A DNA stretch of 41,995 nucleotides, taken from contig JAUSBC010000052.1 of assembly GCA_030652215.1 (NCBI GenBank), forward strand, positions 1-41,995, written 5' to 3'. The DNA is from Sideroxyarcus sp. Its GTDB lineage: Bacteria; Pseudomonadota; Gammaproteobacteria; Burkholderiales; Gallionellaceae. Position numbers and translations under genes: made by a program. The notes beneath the pieces were generated by a model, which ran no database searches, was not told where the DNA came from, and saw only the letters and a list, made by a program, of their open reading frames with translations. Below are positions 41,354 to 41,995 of this stretch, one piece after another; within the stretch, counting starts at the first letter, position 1; each line of letters starts with the position of its first letter.

Positions 41354-41461
41354 TCATTCCAGGATCAGCAGCAGGGCACACATGGCCCACATCGAGACCA
41401 GCGCCACGGTGACTTGTGTGGTCTCCGAAGCTTGTGCGATCTCTTTGACTACGGTCTTCAT
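41354..41461 (-). CDS. Small membrane peptide (35 aa) between nifS and nifV
   Basis: The ATG at 41461 overlaps the nifS stop as ATGA, and the stop TGA overlaps the nifV ribosome site, so it is wedged in the operon with no spare bases. The peptide begins [16 protein letters not shown] and continues as one hydrophobic helix ([18 protein letters not shown]) to the end, implying a single-pass membrane peptide. I do not know a named family. The exact coupling on both sides argues strongly for translation. It could aid operon coupling or act on a membrane partner. Confidence 0.7.
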   Translation of the reverse strand: MKTVVKEIAQASETTQVTVALVSMWAMCALLLILE

Positions 41462-41995
41462 GCGTACGTCGGCGCGAACGCCTTTTCCGGTTCGGCTGCA
41501 GGACCGTCGCCTTCCCAGTACGGCGACAGCTTGCGCAGTTGCGCGATGATCTCGGGCACCACGGCGATCACGCGATCCACTTCGGCCTCGGTGCTGTAAC
41601 GCGACAGCGAGAAGCGCACCGTGCCGTGTGCGGCGGTGTAGGGGATGCCCATCGCGCGCATCACATGGCTGGGCTCCAGCGAACCGGAGGTACAGGCGGA
41701 ACCGCTCGAAGCTGCGATGCCGAACTTGTTGAGCAACAGCAATATCGCCTCGCCCTCGATGAACTCGAATGCGATGTTGCTGGTGTTGGGCAGGCGGTTG
41801 TCCGGGTTGCCGGTGACGAAAGAACGCGGCACGCGGGCCAAAATGGCGGCTTCCAGTTTGTCGCGCAGACGCGCGACTTCGGTGTTCTCGAATTCCATCG
41901 CTTCCAGCGCCATTTCAGCCGCTTTGCCCAGACCAACTATCGAGGTGCTGTTCTCGGTACCCGCACGACGACCGCGTTCCTGATGGCCGCCGCGC
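41458..41995 (-). CDS. nifS: NifS, cysteine desulfurase, 3' part
   Basis: The frame is open at the window edge. The visible part starts RGGHQERGRRAGTENSTSIV, typical of group I desulfurases. It carries the active-site cysteine loop SSGSACTSGSLEPSHVMRAM, followed by VRFSLSRYSTEAEVDRVI. With pyridoxal phosphate (lysine upstream, outside the window) it takes sulfur from cysteine for nitrogenase cluster assembly with NifU. Location next to nifV and cysE favours NifS over IscS. Confidence 0.95.
   Translation of the reverse strand, partial: RGGHQERGRRAGTENSTSIVGLGKAAEMALEAMEFENTEVARLRDKLEAAILARVPRSFVTGNPDNRLPNTSNIAFEFIEGEAILLLLNKFGIAASSGSACTSGSLEPSHVMRAMGIPYTAAHGTVRFSLSRYSTEAEVDRVIAVVPEIIAQLRKLSPYWEGDGPAAEPEKAFAPTYA

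Noticed and set aside
1-41995. CRISPR arrays, tRNA and rRNA genes
   Set aside because: No regularly spaced direct repeats, cloverleaf or rRNA-like sequence was seen. The regularly spaced elements at 27-29.5 kb are attC sites.

Overview
The window looks like chromosome from a diazotrophic betaproteobacterium, possibly related to Gallionellaceae/Sideroxydans. This rests on high GC, nif accessory genes, NsrR/NnrS genes, TRAP transport, chemotaxis genes and several dispersed palindromic repeat families. The taxonomic guess is inference; no rRNA or other marker gene is present.

Both ends carry nitrogen-fixation genes that point inward. On the left (1-2944, plus strand) are the tail of a flavodiiron protein, two [2Fe-2S] ferredoxins, nifQ and a draG-like ADP-ribosylglycohydrolase. 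On the right (37026-41995, minus strand) is a tight operon in the order nifS, a 35-codon membrane peptide gene, nifV, a cysE/nifP-type serine acetyltransferase, a helical-repeat protein, nifW, nifZ and nifM. These supply sulfur, homocitrate, molybdenum, electrons and Fe-protein maturation for nitrogenase. The structural genes nifHDK lie outside.

Between them lie about 34 kb of mixed genes. 2.9-5.1 kb: an SOS-type promoter with umuD and umuC. 5.1-7.6 kb: a sensor-only chemoreceptor fragment and a full methyl-accepting chemotaxis protein. 7.7-8.9 kb: an Old Yellow Enzyme. 9.0-9.9 kb: a small operon with a DsrC-family protein. 10-12.2 kb: a YhcC-type radical SAM protein, a hypothetical gene and small genes. 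12.2-17.2 kb: a nitric-oxide-response locus with two hemerythrins, a DUF2249 protein, a polytopic membrane protein, nsrR, a second DsrC-family protein and nnrS. 17.3-22.6 kb: a FliD-like protein, a frameshifted PAS-GGDEF-EAL gene, a VOC protein, a Cys-rich protein and a small putative zinc protein. 22.8-26.8 kb: a TRAP transporter (tatT, dctP, dctQ, dctM).

26.96-29.90 kb is an integron cassette array without a visible integrase: five attC sites separate five minus-strand cassette genes. They encode a fusion protein, a truncated MreB-like protein, two membrane proteins and a HEPN-like protein. A decayed rhuM fragment follows, then tamB-tamA (30.5-35.9 kb) and a secreted-looking protein with an internal duplication.

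Most notable are the integrase-less array, two DsrC paralogues that have each lost a different one of the two redox cysteines, the coupled peptide gene between nifS and nifV, a cysE whose N-terminus is encoded by a palindromic repeat, and a 177-bp MITE-like element with 20-bp terminal inverted repeats in the nsrR/hemerythrin intergenic region.
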